Origin: Nitrosopumilaceae archaeon
Lineage (GTDB): Archaea > Thermoproteota > Nitrososphaeria > Nitrososphaerales > Nitrosopumilaceae
Length of the DNA: 32,897 nt
Direction of reading: 5' to 3'
NCBI GenBank assembly: GCA_021296175.1
Contig: JAGWAX010000005.1
Span: forward strand, 1-32,897
Shown: positions 1 to 7,913 of the stretch, piece by piece
Layout of the letters: each line of letters opens with the position of its first letter
Position numbering within the stretch: the first letter of the stretch is position 1
The notes under the pieces: model-generated
Told to the model about the DNA's origin: nothing
What the model saw: only the letters and a program-made list of their open reading frames with translations
The model's database searches: none
Program-made: the position numbers and the translations under genes

Positions 1-536
1 GGGCGCTCGACGCCAAGCTCGCCTACTCTAGGCACTATCCGTCCATCAACTGGATGAACAGTTACTCGGGATACCTGGCCGACATCGCGAAATGGTGGGG
101 GCAGAACGTCAGCGAGGACTGGCTTGACCTCAGGTCCGACGCGTACGGCATACTGCAGCGCGAGGATACCCTCAAGGAGATCGTCCGACTGCTGGGCCCC
201 GAGGCCCTCCCGGACGAGGAGAAGCTGATCTTGGAGGTGGCCAGGATGATCAAGATCGGACTGCTGCAGCAGAACTCGTTTGACGATGTCGACACGTACT
301 GCAGCCCCGACAAGCAGTACCGCCTGCTGAAGATGCTCGTGGAGTTCTACAAGAGGGGGCAGACCGCGCTAAAGGAGGGCGCGGGGCTGGCCGATATCAG
401 GGCCCTGCCGATTATAGGGTCGCTGCTAAAGGCCAGGATGGAGATAAAGGACGAGGAGACCCAGAAGCTTGACCAGCTCGGCGCCCAGATGGCCGAGCAG
501 TTCCAGGGAATAACGGGGGTAAAGGTCTCGAGTTGA
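1..536 (+). CDS. atpA: A-type ATP synthase catalytic subunit A, C-terminal part (5' end outside window)
   Basis: The reading frame is open from the first full codon at base 3 to TGA at 534-536, giving about 177 residues of the C-terminal helical domain. The stretch '[11 protein letters not shown]' followed by a helical region containing '[17 protein letters not shown]' and 'YCSPDKQY' is typical of the catalytic A subunit of archaeal/vacuolar ATPases; the P-loop lies upstream of the window. The subunit is part of the soluble A1 head and synthesises ATP on the inner face of the membrane. Its stop overlaps the TTG start of the next gene (TTGA), so the two are translationally coupled. Identity is clear from sequence and from the following B and D subunits. 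Confidence 0.95.
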   Translation, partial: ALDAKLAYSRHYPSINWMNSYSGYLADIAKWWGQNVSEDWLDLRSDAYGILQREDTLKEIVRLLGPEALPDEEKLILEVARMIKIGLLQQNSFDDVDTYCSPDKQYRLLKMLVEFYKRGQTALKEGAGLADIRALPIIGSLLKARMEIKDEETQKLDQLGAQMAEQFQGITGVKVSS

Positions 537-1948
537 GCGGTTCTGACGCGGCGGCTGCCGCAGCCAGCAAGGGCGGCGTCCAGTACAGCAAGATTGCCGA
601 GATAAAGGGGCCCCTCGTCATCGTAGACGACGTGGAGAACGCCGCGTTCGACGAACTGGTAGAGGTGGAGACCCGCGACGGCGAGAAGCGGCTGGGCAAG
701 GTGCTCGAGGTGGGCAACGGCAAGGCCATCGTGCAGGTGTTTGAGGGGACCACGGGACTGTCCGTATCGGGAACCAATGCAAAGTTCATGGGCAAGGTGA
801 TGGAGATGCCCGTCTCAAGGGAGGTGCTGGGCCGCGTCTTTGACGGGCTCGGGCGCCCAAAGGACGGCCTGCCGGACCCGATAGCGGACAGGTTCATCGA
901 CATCAACGGCGAGCCGATGAATCCGGAGCAGCGCGAGTATCCCAAGGACTTCATACAGACCGGCGTCTCGGTCATAGACGGCATGATCACTCTCGTACGG
1001 GGGCAGAAGCTTCCGATATTTTCGGGCTCCGGCATGTCGCACAACCTGCTTGCGGCCCAGATCGCGCGGCAGGCCGCGGTAATCGGCACGGACGACGAGT
1101 TTGCCGTGGTGTTTGCCGCAATCGGCGTCCAGTACAGCGAGGCCGAGTACTTCAAGCGCAGCCTAGAGGAGTCCGGCGCGCTGAAGAGGAGCGTGCTGTT
1201 CCTCAACCTCGCCGACGATCCGGCAATAGAGCGCATCATCACGCCGCGCGTGGCGCTCACCGTGGCAGAGTACCTGGCGTTTGATCTAGGGATGCACGTC
1301 TTGGTTATCCTTACCGATATGACGAACTACGCGGAGGCCCTCCGGGAGATCAGCGCGGCACGAGAGGAGGTTCCCGGGCGCAAGGGATATCCCGGATACC
1401 TGTATACCGACCTGTCGACCATATACGAGAGGGCCGGCAAGCTGATGGGCAAAAAGGGCAGCGTCACGCAGGTGCCCATCCTGTCGATGCCGTCTGACGA
1501 CATTACGCACCCGATACCCGACCTGACCGGATACATCACGGAGGGGCAGATAGTGCTCGGCAGGGACCTGTTCAGGCAGGGCATCTACCCGCCGGTCAAC
1601 ATACTGATGAGCCTCAGCCGCCTGATGAAGGACGGCATCGGCGAGGGCAGCACCCGCGCGGACCACGGCGAGATATCCAACCAGAACTATGACGCGTACT
1701 CTAGGGCGCAGGAGGTCAGGGCGCTTGCCGGCATTGTGGGCAAGGCCGGGCTTACTGAGATCGATCTAAAGTATATGGGCGTGGGCGACACGTTTGAGAA
1801 GGAGTTCCTGTCCCAGTCCATAGACGAGAACCGTAACGTGGACGAGACACTCTCCATCCTGTGGAAGGTGGTCTCGCAGCTGCCCAAAAACGAGCTTACA
1901 AAGGTAAAGGACAAGTACATGGACCAGTACTACCAGGGTACCGACTGA
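533..1948 (+). CDS. atpB: A-type ATP synthase regulatory subunit B
   Basis: 471 residues, close to the roughly 460 usual for archaeal B subunits, with an alanine-rich N-terminal extension of about 15 residues. B is the non-catalytic nucleotide-binding subunit that alternates with A in the hexameric head. In place of a P-loop it has the degenerate 'SGSGMSHN' typical of B subunits. '[20 protein letters not shown]' and '[16 protein letters not shown]' are hallmark stretches of the family. The start is TTG at 533, overlapping the atpA stop; no ATG lies in frame before the conserved sequence begins. It is followed by atpD after 16 bases. The unusual start codon is the only oddity. Confidence 0.96.
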   Translation: MSGSDAAAAAASKGGVQYSKIAEIKGPLVIVDDVENAAFDELVEVETRDGEKRLGKVLEVGNGKAIVQVFEGTTGLSVSGTNAKFMGKVMEMPVSREVLGRVFDGLGRPKDGLPDPIADRFIDINGEPMNPEQREYPKDFIQTGVSVIDGMITLVRGQKLPIFSGSGMSHNLLAAQIARQAAVIGTDDEFAVVFAAIGVQYSEAEYFKRSLEESGALKRSVLFLNLADDPAIERIITPRVALTVAEYLAFDLGMHVLVILTDMTNYAEALREISAAREEVPGRKGYPGYLYTDLSTIYERAGKLMGKKGSVTQVPILSMPSDDITHPIPDLTGYITEGQIVLGRDLFRQGIYPPVNILMSLSRLMKDGIGEGSTRADHGEISNQNYDAYSRAQEVRALAGIVGKAGLTEIDLKYMGVGDTFEKEFLSQSIDENRNVDETLSILWKVVSQLPKNELTKVKDKYMDQYYQGTD

Positions 1949-1964
1949 GAGGTGGCGTACCCGG

Positions 1965-2597
1965 ATGTCCTTTGGCCAGAACGTCGCTGCAACCAAGATC
2001 GAGCTCCTAAAGTACAAGCGCTCAAGCCAGGTCGCCACCATGGTCCAGAAGATACTCGATGACAAGCGCAAGGTGCTGCTCAAGAACATAGAGGAGATGA
2101 TAGACGAGGCCTCCAAGGCGCGCGGCGGCATATGGGACCCGCTCCAGGACATCTACAGGTCCGTCAACGAGGCGTATCTGGCCCTCGGGACGTCCACCGT
2201 CGACACGGTTGCAGAGTCCACCCCGCCCATAATGCAGGTCGACGTGGCGGTGCGCCGCGTGGTGGACGTAAAGATACCGGCGCTCTCAGTCACCGAAAAG
2301 GACGACGTGGGTATGCCGTACGGGTTTGCCGACACCAACTCCTCGATAGACAGGGGTGCAAAGCAGATCAAGGAGCTGCTGCCGAGCATATGCAAGGCCG
2401 CAGAGTACGAGAACTCGATATTCAGCCTGGCAAAGGCGCTCGAAAAGACCCAAAAGCTGCTCAACGCCCTTGAGAATGTAATCATACCCCAGTACCAGCA
2501 GCGCATCAGGTTCATACTTGCGACGCTAGAGGAGCGCGAACGCGAAGAGTTCGCAAAGTTAAAAAAAGTCAAGGCGGCCATGGAGAGTAGAAAGTAG
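1965..2597 (+). CDS. atpD: A-type ATP synthase central stalk subunit D
   Basis: 210 residues, the usual length for subunit D. This is the coiled-coil rotor shaft that turns inside the A/B hexamer. The N-terminal helix includes 'ATKIELLKYKRSSQVA', the C-terminal helix includes 'LEKTQKLLNALENVIIPQYQ', and the protein ends in a Lys/Glu-rich tail; these paired helices form the antiparallel coiled coil of the family. ATG at 1965 lies 16 bases after atpB in the same operon. A 45-residue ORF begins one base after the stop codon. Confidence 0.95.
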   Translation: MSFGQNVAATKIELLKYKRSSQVATMVQKILDDKRKVLLKNIEEMIDEASKARGGIWDPLQDIYRSVNEAYLALGTSTVDTVAESTPPIMQVDVAVRRVVDVKIPALSVTEKDDVGMPYGFADTNSSIDRGAKQIKELLPSICKAAEYENSIFSLAKALEKTQKLLNALENVIIPQYQQRIRFILATLEEREREEFAKLKKVKAAMESRK

Positions 2598-2598
2598 G

Positions 2599-2736
2599 AT
2601 GCCAAAAGACGACATTAGGGATCTTGTAAAGGACTCCAAAAAATCGGTGGAACAGGACCGCAAAAAGTTCGCGGACTCTGTAAGAAAGGATCTAGAATCG
2701 TTCAAGAAAAAGGCCCTCAAGGACATCGGCGGCTGA
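2599..2736 (+). CDS. 45-residue charged helical protein at the end of the ATP synthase operon
   Basis: An ORF of 45 residues starts with ATG one base after the atpD stop. It begins 'MPKDDIRDLVKDSKKS' and ends 'KKALKDIGG'. About half the residues are Lys, Arg, Asp or Glu, with hydrophobic residues spaced as in a single amphipathic helix; there is no Cys and no membrane segment. Its tight spacing to atpD argues that it is translated with the ATP synthase subunits. I do not recognise the family. It could be a small peripheral-stalk-like or assembly factor, but that is inference from position and helix character only. No further same-strand gene follows before the proteolipid promoter. Confidence 0.65.
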   Translation: MPKDDIRDLVKDSKKSVEQDRKKFADSVRKDLESFKKKALKDIGG

Positions 2737-2948
2737 GCCTGCCACCCGTCCCGTCCGCGCACATATTGTTCTCGTCCTGACTGCAAAACAGCGCCGCTTG
2801 CGCATCAAGCCGCCCGCATGTGACAACGCGGCCGCGCTGCCGCCATCGCGCCCCCTCCCTCCCCGCCGCCGGCCCCCGCGCGGCCGCGCTTTTGCCGCAA
2901 CTTGTTATCATGATTTAAATAAGGACTTTCGAGACGCCACAACATAAC
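2737..2948 (+). promoter_or_regulatory. GC-rich spacer with TATA box for the proteolipid gene
   Basis: The first 160 bases are GC-rich with no supported gene. Near the end, 'tttaaata' at 2914-2921 stands in a short AT-rich island, centred about 31 bases before the ATG at 2949. This fits an archaeal TATA box and a transcript with a leader of only a few bases, so the proteolipid gene probably has its own promoter separate from atpABD. Confidence 0.6.
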
Positions 2949-3260
2949 ATGAAGCCAATAACGCTGGTACTTTTTGCAATAGCGGCAATATCTGTTGTCG
3001 GTTCGACCGGCATTGCATATGCTGCTGAGGACGACACATCATCGACAGGCTCCGACTCTATGAAGATCCTCGGAGCCGGACTGGCCTTTGGTCTTGCGGC
3101 CTTTGGTGCCGGAATCGGCCTCGGCCAGGTAGGAGCGGCGGGACTTGCTGTAATCAGTGAGAACCCGGCACTGCAGTCAAAGGTGTTCATCTTTGTGGGC
3201 ATGGTAGAGTCGATCGCCATATACGGCATCGTCATGATGTTCATCATTCTGGGACAGTAA
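2949..3260 (+). CDS. atpK: A-type ATP synthase proteolipid (c/K) subunit, single hairpin with signal peptide
   Basis: 103 residues. Residues 1-25 form a cleavable-looking signal peptide ending 'TGIAYA'. Two membrane helices follow (about 38-68 and 78-102). The first is glycine-rich ('GLAFGLAAFGAGIGLGQ'), and the second carries the ion-binding carboxylate E87 in 'VGMVESIAIYG'. The loop 'SENPALQSK' is characteristic of c subunits. It forms the membrane rotor ring that couples ion flow to rotation. The single-hairpin form with a presequence contrasts with the doubled hairpins of eukaryotic V-type subunits. It is separated from atpABD by 212 bases and has its own TATA box. A T-rich stretch downstream may end the transcript. 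Confidence 0.93.
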   Translation: MKPITLVLFAIAAISVVGSTGIAYAAEDDTSSTGSDSMKILGAGLAFGLAAFGAGIGLGQVGAAGLAVISENPALQSKVFIFVGMVESIAIYGIVMMFIILGQ

Positions 3261-3283
3261 GACTGCGATACTTCCTATCCACA

Positions 3284-3318
3284 AATTTTTCTCTCTAGTG
3301 TTGTGTGGCCGGCCACAC
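3284..3318 (+). terminator. T-rich stretch and 16-bp palindrome between convergent atpK and pyrI
   Basis: After the atpK stop the sequence runs 'aaatttttctctct' (about 3283-3296), a pyrimidine-rich run of the kind that ends archaeal transcripts. It is followed at 3303-3318 by the perfect palindrome 'gtgtggccggccacac'. The pair sits in a 92-base gap between two convergent genes, so it could serve as a two-way termination region. The palindrome may alternatively be a protein-binding site. Confidence 0.45.
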
Positions 3319-3352
3319 GTGCCGAGCGTATGCAACACACGCCCGTCTCGCT

Positions 3353-3814
3353 CTAGTTGTACCTGAGTCTGTCCACGTCGAGGGTCCTCGAGCAGTACCT
3401 GCACCTGAGCACCCGCCCCTCCCTGTCTATCACGTCCATTACGGACTCTATCTTCTCGGCGCTGTTGGTGACGCAGTCGGGGTTGGTGCACCTGAATATG
3501 CGGTCGATCTCGTTTGGCAGCGAGACGCGGCGCTTCTCGATCAGCCTGTAGTCCTTTATCATGTTGATGGTGGCCTTGGGGGCTATGACTGCCAGCTTGT
3601 TGGTGTCGTCGTCCTTGAGGAACCTGCCCTCCACCTTTATGATGTCCTTTTTCTTGAACTTGCCGCTCGGCACGTTGAGGGCTATGGTAATCAGGCTGCC
3701 GTCGCTGCCGTCTATCTGCAAGGCGTCAAGCACCTTGAGGCCCATCCCCTCGTCTATGTGGTCTATTACTGTGCCCTCCCTTATCCGCCTTACAAGCAGC
3801 TCGGACTGCTCCAT
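3353..3814 (-). CDS. pyrI: aspartate carbamoyltransferase regulatory chain
   Basis: 153 residues from ATG at 3814, close to the roughly 150 of PyrI. It is the regulatory, nucleotide-binding chain that assembles with PyrB and senses CTP/ATP in pyrimidine synthesis. The N-terminal allosteric domain contains 'GTVIDHIDEGMGLKVL'. The C-terminal zinc domain has the four cysteines C109, C114, C138 and C141 in the patterns C-x4-C and C-x2-C. An in-frame TTG immediately before the ATG would add one residue. A TATA box lies about 26 bases upstream of the ATG, so the message is probably leaderless. It is transcribed divergently from pyrB rather than in the usual co-directional operon. Confidence 0.94.
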   Translation of the reverse strand: MEQSELLVRRIREGTVIDHIDEGMGLKVLDALQIDGSDGSLITIALNVPSGKFKKKDIIKVEGRFLKDDDTNKLAVIAPKATINMIKDYRLIEKRRVSLPNEIDRIFRCTNPDCVTNSAEKIESVMDVIDREGRVLRCRYCSRTLDVDRLRYN

Positions 3815-3842
3815 CAAAATATTTTATACTCCCCTCTATATA
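3815..3842. promoter_or_regulatory. 28-bp divergent pyrI/pyrB promoter
   Basis: Only 28 bases separate the two ATG codons. Read rightward, 'aaaatatttta' (3816-3826) lies 17-27 bases before pyrB. Read leftward, the 'tatata' at 3837-3842 lies about 26 bases before pyrI. Each TATA box therefore abuts the start codon of the other gene, and both transcripts should start at or next to their ATG. Confidence 0.7.
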
Positions 3843-4799
3843 ATGCTGAAAGTGGACAAACACGGCTCAGAAAACGGGTTCTACGGGCGCGACGTCATAT
3901 CGGTAAAGGATCTCGATCGCGCGCAGTTTGAGACCCTGTTTGCCGCCACGGAGCGCGTCATGGGCATGACGCCCGAGCAGCGCAGGACGCTCTGCGCCGG
4001 CTCCACTTTGGGGTACCTCTTTTACGAGCCGAGCACGAGGACGAGGCTGAGCTTTGACGCGGCGATGGCCTCCGTGGGCGGCAGCTCGCTTGGCATATCG
4101 GACGTCTCCTCGTCGTCTACGCACAAGGGCGAGAGCCTTGCAGACACGGTGCGCATGATGTCGATCTATTCTGACGTGCTGGTGCTGCGGCACAGGCTGG
4201 ACGGCTCCAGCCGATTTGCATCCGAGGTGTCCTCAAAGCCCGTCATCAACGCGGGAAGCGGCACAGAGGAGCACCCGACCCAGGCAATCCAGGACCTCTT
4301 CACCATCAGGCAGGAGAGGAGGAAGATAGACGGGCTGAAGATAGGGATAATCGGGGACCTAAAGTACGGCCGCACCGTGTACTCGCTGCTGTACGGCCTC
4401 GGGAACTATGACGTGGACGTGAGGCTGATCTCGCCGGAGCCCCTCAAGATCAGGTCGGACTCCACATATGAGATCCGAAAGAGACTCGAGTTTGTGGAAT
4501 CCTCGGACATATCTGACCATATAGAGGAGCTTGACGTGCTGTATGTCACCAGGATACAAAAGGAGAGGTTTCCGGACGCCGAGGAGTACCTCAAGGTAAA
4601 GGGGAGCTACGTGGTGGGGCTTGACATGCTGCGCCAGATGAAGAAGGACGCGATAATAATGCACCCGCTGCCGCGCGTCGACGAGATATCGCCGGATGTG
4701 GACGCTACTGACAATGCAAAATACTTTAGGCAGGCCGAGTACGGAATGCACACGCGCGCGGCGCTGCTGGCCGTCATGCTGAACGAGAAGGGCGTCTGA
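3843..4799 (+). CDS. pyrB: aspartate carbamoyltransferase catalytic chain
   Basis: 318 residues, within the usual range. The enzyme condenses carbamoyl phosphate with aspartate, the committed step of pyrimidine synthesis. The carbamoyl-phosphate loop is 'YEPSTRTRLSF' (STRTR at 64-68). Also present are 'EEHPTQAIQDL' and the aspartate-binding 'HPLPRVDEI'. ATG 3843 is chosen because the conserved N-terminal sequence begins soon after and the TATA box is correctly spaced; longer in-frame extensions upstream would run through pyrI and its promoter. It pairs functionally with the divergent pyrI. Confidence 0.96.
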   Translation: MLKVDKHGSENGFYGRDVISVKDLDRAQFETLFAATERVMGMTPEQRRTLCAGSTLGYLFYEPSTRTRLSFDAAMASVGGSSLGISDVSSSSTHKGESLADTVRMMSIYSDVLVLRHRLDGSSRFASEVSSKPVINAGSGTEEHPTQAIQDLFTIRQERRKIDGLKIGIIGDLKYGRTVYSLLYGLGNYDVDVRLISPEPLKIRSDSTYEIRKRLEFVESSDISDHIEELDVLYVTRIQKERFPDAEEYLKVKGSYVVGLDMLRQMKKDAIIMHPLPRVDEISPDVDATDNAKYFRQAEYGMHTRAALLAVMLNEKGV

Positions 4800-4968
4800 G
4801 CGGCGCCGTGCCAGCCGTCGTACGATCTACACTTGTGTCCCGTCCCTGCTCCCGCCTCCATCATCAGGGCCGCGGACTGTCTCCCCATCACCTCCCCCCG
4901 CTGCAATGACTCTTGGCACCTCCCCTGCTGCTTGATATATACGCCTGAACGAACTCCGTATCCTTGGC

Positions 4969-5688
4969 GTGCCAACAGAAAAGATTATCCCGATATTCCC
5001 GCTCGATCTGGTGCTTTTCCCTCGGCAGGAGCTTCCGCTGCGCGTCTTTGAGCCGCGGTACAAGCAGCTTGTAGATGACTGCATGCTGGGGGACGGGCAG
5101 TTCGGGGCGTGTCTGGTAAGGGACGGCGGATCCGTGCTTGGATGGAGCATGCCGCATTCGGTCGGGACCGTCGCCAAGATCATAAGGTGCAAGGACGTCG
5201 GGCTTGACGGGCTGCAGCTGCAGATAGAGACTGTCGGACGGAACCCGTTTCGCATAAACGAGATTATAGAACCGTCCATGCCACAGCCCCCGGACTATGA
5301 CCCACTGTCTGTAGAAGGGCACAAGATCATATCCGAAATGAACGACAAGATGGGCCCGGGCGGCAAGATGTACATACGCGCCAAGGTTACGATGCTGCCT
5401 GAGATCGACGGCAGCATTCCGCTTGACTCGTGGGAGAACCTGGTCTTTTTGTGGAAGAAGAACATAAAACACCAGGCAACGTCAGACGACGTCACGCCCG
5501 GGGCGCTTGGCGAGGTGCTGCGGCGCTTTTACCTCGCCACGGACACCCCCACCGCGGAGTACGTGTACAGCCTGTGTGCGCTCGCATCAACGGGCCCCGC
5601 CGATCTCCAAGATCTGCTGGAGGCCGAATCGGCCGACGACCTTCTGGGTAGGGCAGAGCGCCTGATGAGGCGCGGCATGCCCTCCTAG
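4969..5688 (+). CDS. Lon N-terminal (substrate-binding) domain protein
   Basis: 239 residues starting with GTG, beginning 'PTEKIIPIFPLDLVLFPRQ' and then 'LPLRVFEPRYKQLVDDCM'. These are the classic opening strands of the Lon/LAN substrate-binding domain. No ATPase or protease domain follows; the rest is a helical C-terminal part. Stand-alone proteins of this type are widespread and are thought to bind unfolded or specific proteins, but their partner is generally unknown. A TATA-like 'gatatatac' lies about 30 bases upstream. The 169 bases between pyrB and this gene hold nothing else I can support. Confidence 0.85.
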   Translation: MPTEKIIPIFPLDLVLFPRQELPLRVFEPRYKQLVDDCMLGDGQFGACLVRDGGSVLGWSMPHSVGTVAKIIRCKDVGLDGLQLQIETVGRNPFRINEIIEPSMPQPPDYDPLSVEGHKIISEMNDKMGPGGKMYIRAKVTMLPEIDGSIPLDSWENLVFLWKKNIKHQATSDDVTPGALGEVLRRFYLATDTPTAEYVYSLCALASTGPADLQDLLEAESADDLLGRAERLMRRGMPS

Positions 5689-5891
5689 CGCCGTGGCGGC
5701 GGTCTGGCATGCCCGCAACGGCCCCCGCGCGGCTGATGTATGTGGCGAACCGCGCGCTGGAAAATTAACTAGTTATATCTCGGCGTGCCGCATGAAGGCG
5801 AGAAGGTTTGGTTTGCTGGCATGACGGCGTTTTGCGCGTACGGCGCGGTTCGGGCCGCGCCGCGTCAGGCACGGCAGTCGGCGGCCCCCGC
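5689..5891 (+). promoter_or_regulatory. Promoter and two short upstream ORFs chained by ATGA overlaps
   Basis: AT-rich boxes lie at 5761-5768 and 5772-5779. From 5792 an ATG opens a 10-codon ORF ('MKARRFGLLA') whose stop overlaps ATG 5821. That ATG opens a 24-codon ORF whose stop in turn overlaps ATG 5892, the chosen start of the large PEFG protein. Both junctions are ATGA. The chain could couple translation of the large gene to short leader ORFs, or be chance in GC-rich DNA. Confidence 0.4.
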
Positions 5892-7448
5892 ATGACTGCG
5901 CGCGGCCGCATCAAGGGCGCCGTACGGCGCCCGGCAGCCGGCCGGATGCTGCCGACTCCTGCAATGATTGTGGTGGCGGCCGCGGCAGTAGCACTGTACG
6001 TGGCAGTCGCGCCGCAGCCCCTTCCGGACGCGTCGCTTTTGCCATACGGCGGCGGCGCCCCACCCGCCCTTGGGTCGGCGCTGGGAGGCATGATGCTGCC
6101 CCCGGCATACGGGCACGGGCTGGGACTTGACCGCATACCGTCAGTCGGGGCCGGGGACCAAAAGATCATGATACACGTCGAGATGCCGCAGGAGCTTGCA
6201 GGCGGCTCGGCCGCGGAGCGGATCACCATCACTGCCACAGACGCCACGACACGCCAGCCCGCCGGGGACATCGTATACCTGCTTGGCGCATCGCACGCCA
6301 GCCAGACGGTATTCCGGGACTATTTCCTTGCATCTGACGGCGTGCTTGCGCTTGACGTGGAGGCCGCCCGCGGCGACAGTCCGGTCATAATCGGGGAGCG
6401 GGGGGGCGACGGCGGACTCCTTCCCGATGCATGGCGCCCCGCCGGCGACAGTCCGGTCCAGATAGAGGGATCTGCCTTTGGCCACGGAGGACTCTACACC
6501 TTTGATGTCGCAGTGCACGCCATAGGGGGGGACGTAGTTACAGAGCCCGGCACGTATTATGCCGATCTGAGCATCATAGAGTCCGCGACCCATGCGGAAA
6601 CTGGCTCTGACGGAAGCCCGGTCGCATTCGGCACGAAGTCCTACTTTGATCAGATAGAAAGCCTCGAGTACGACGCCGAGTCGGGCCGCATAACCGTCGT
6701 AATGCCTTTTGACTGGAGCGAGACCCGGATGTCGCACATACCGGTGGTTCACGTGGAGACGCACTTTCCAAAGGACTTTCTAGAGTTTCGCTCGCCGGGC
6801 TACGAGGGACACGCCAACGGCGTAAAGCTCTTCAGGGCGTCGGTCATCACGGACGACTACACGCTGGAAGACGAGAGGATAGTGCATTTCGTCCTCCTGC
6901 AGGATCACGTAAGGTTCGTCAAGAACGAGATGAAGAAGACCGGCGAGCCATTCCCGGACAGCATCACATTCACGCTCGCCATGGCCGAGGAGCTGGAGTT
7001 TCCGCTGGTCGCATACACGATAAGCGAGGAGTTTCTCATCAACCTGTCGTGGGATCCGCCTGAGATACTCCCCGGCGAGGAGACCACGTTCGTGTTTACC
7101 ATACGCGACGGGCAGACCGGCGAGCCGCTCCGGAACTCGGAGTACACGTTTGTAATAGAGCAGGACGGGGACGAGATACACCGCGCGTCGGGCCAGGCGC
7201 GAATCGGGGGACAGTTTGTAAAGTTCACCTTTGCCGAGGATCAGACGGGACCCACCACGATAAAGTTCGAGGACATACGCGGCACCGGGCAGGAGACCGA
7301 GTTTGGCATTCTGGTGGTGCCCGAGTTTGGGACGGTCACAGCAGCGATGCTTGCCGCGGCCGGCGCTGCCGCCGTCGCGCTGTATGCCGCGTCAAGGCAC
7401 AACGGACGCGCAAAACGCGCAGAACCATCACTGTTGTCTGCCGCGTAA
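5892..7448 (+). CDS. Large secreted surface protein with PEFG-CTERM anchor
   Basis: 518 residues from ATG 5892; an in-frame TTG at 5808 would add 28 residues without a better signal. Residues about 24-42 are a hydrophobic signal or anchor segment. The extracellular part holds beta-rich domains. The central motif is 'YDAESGRITVVMPFDWSE', followed by 'VVHVETHFPKDF' and 'ERIVHFVLLQDH', and a second Ig-like domain begins near 'LSWDPPEILPGEE'. The C-terminus is 'VVPEFG' (PEFG from about residue 477), a hydrophobic alanine-rich helix and a basic tail, which matches the PEFG-CTERM sorting signal known from Thaumarchaeota and processed by an archaeosortase. It is a paralogue of the proteins at 18344-20350, 20613-22352 and 25133-27427. 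Ligand and role are unknown. Confidence 0.85.
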   Translation: MTARGRIKGAVRRPAAGRMLPTPAMIVVAAAAVALYVAVAPQPLPDASLLPYGGGAPPALGSALGGMMLPPAYGHGLGLDRIPSVGAGDQKIMIHVEMPQELAGGSAAERITITATDATTRQPAGDIVYLLGASHASQTVFRDYFLASDGVLALDVEAARGDSPVIIGERGGDGGLLPDAWRPAGDSPVQIEGSAFGHGGLYTFDVAVHAIGGDVVTEPGTYYADLSIIESATHAETGSDGSPVAFGTKSYFDQIESLEYDAESGRITVVMPFDWSETRMSHIPVVHVETHFPKDFLEFRSPGYEGHANGVKLFRASVITDDYTLEDERIVHFVLLQDHVRFVKNEMKKTGEPFPDSITFTLAMAEELEFPLVAYTISEEFLINLSWDPPEILPGEETTFVFTIRDGQTGEPLRNSEYTFVIEQDGDEIHRASGQARIGGQFVKFTFAEDQTGPTTIKFEDIRGTGQETEFGILVVPEFGTVTAAMLAAAGAAAVALYAASRHNGRAKRAEPSLLSAA

Positions 7449-7477
7449 CCAGCGTCCTACACCGGCCGCCGGCCCCT

Positions 7478-7861
7478 TCAGAACGCGACTATCTTCACCG
7501 TGTCCATATACCTGTTCGTGGTGTACTTGGCCGTCATCTCGGTGATCAGCTTTGCATTCCCCTTCAGCACGAAGAGCTCCATGCACTTTTTGCCGTCTAT
7601 CTTGCTGTGCATGCGGGTTCTTATCATGTCCTCGTAGTTCTTGCTGAGATCCGACGCGACATTGTCAAAGTCGTCGTCGTGCAGCACGAGCAGTATCGAG
7701 TTTATGTTGCCGCTCAGCTCGGCCTTTTGCTTCTCCTCGGAGATGAACGACCTGATCCCCGCCCTGATTATCTCCGAGCGTCCGGAAAAGCCCAGCGCCT
7801 TCTTGTACGCGTCAATCTCAGAGAGGATCTGGTCGTTTAGGGAGATTGAGATGATCGACAT
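7478..7861 (-). CDS. NikR-like ribbon-helix-helix metalloregulator
   Basis: 127 residues from ATG 7861; upstream in-frame starts would run into the TATA box. Residues 1-45 form a CopG/NikR ribbon-helix-helix ('SIISISLNDQILSEID', 'GFSGRSEIIRAGIRSF'). Residues 50-127 resemble the NikR ACT-like domain. Compared with Escherichia coli NikR, the positions of H87 and C95 are kept (H85 and C93 here), while those of H76 and H89 appear to be Lys. The nickel site is therefore altered and the metal sensed may differ. It faces znuA across a decayed insertion sequence, and its own TATA box (7881-7890) is flanked by an inverted repeat also hinted at upstream of znuA. Likely a repressor of metal uptake; zinc as effector is inference. 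It ends 29 bases from the convergent PEFG gene. Confidence 0.85.
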   Translation of the reverse strand: MSIISISLNDQILSEIDAYKKALGFSGRSEIIRAGIRSFISEEKQKAELSGNINSILLVLHDDDFDNVASDLSKNYEDMIRTRMHSKIDGKKCMELFVLKGNAKLITEMTAKYTTNRYMDTVKIVAF

Positions 7862-7880
7862 GTACGTAGTTATTAAGATC

Positions 7881-7913
7881 AATTTTATAAGTTTTTACTA
7901 TTTATTAATAGTA
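7881..7913 (-). promoter_or_regulatory. Promoter and inverted repeat of the NikR-like gene
   Basis: On the minus strand the TATA-like 'ttataaaatt' (7881-7890) is centred about 25 bases before ATG 7861. Just upstream is the inverted repeat TACTAT-N6-ATAGTA (7896-7913), placed where an autoregulatory operator would sit. The heptamer TTACTAT recurs upstream of the TATA boxes of both znuA genes (8532-8538 and 11856-11862). Confidence 0.55.

Noticed and set aside
412-1260. Long minus-strand open frame opposite atpB
   Set aside because: It lies wholly across the highly conserved ATP synthase subunit gene, is rich in Ser and Pro as expected from antisense reading of GC-rich codons, and has no family features.
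3561-3842. 94-codon N-terminal extension of pyrB
   Set aside because: The extension runs antisense through pyrI and across both promoters; family length and TATA spacing support ATG 3843.
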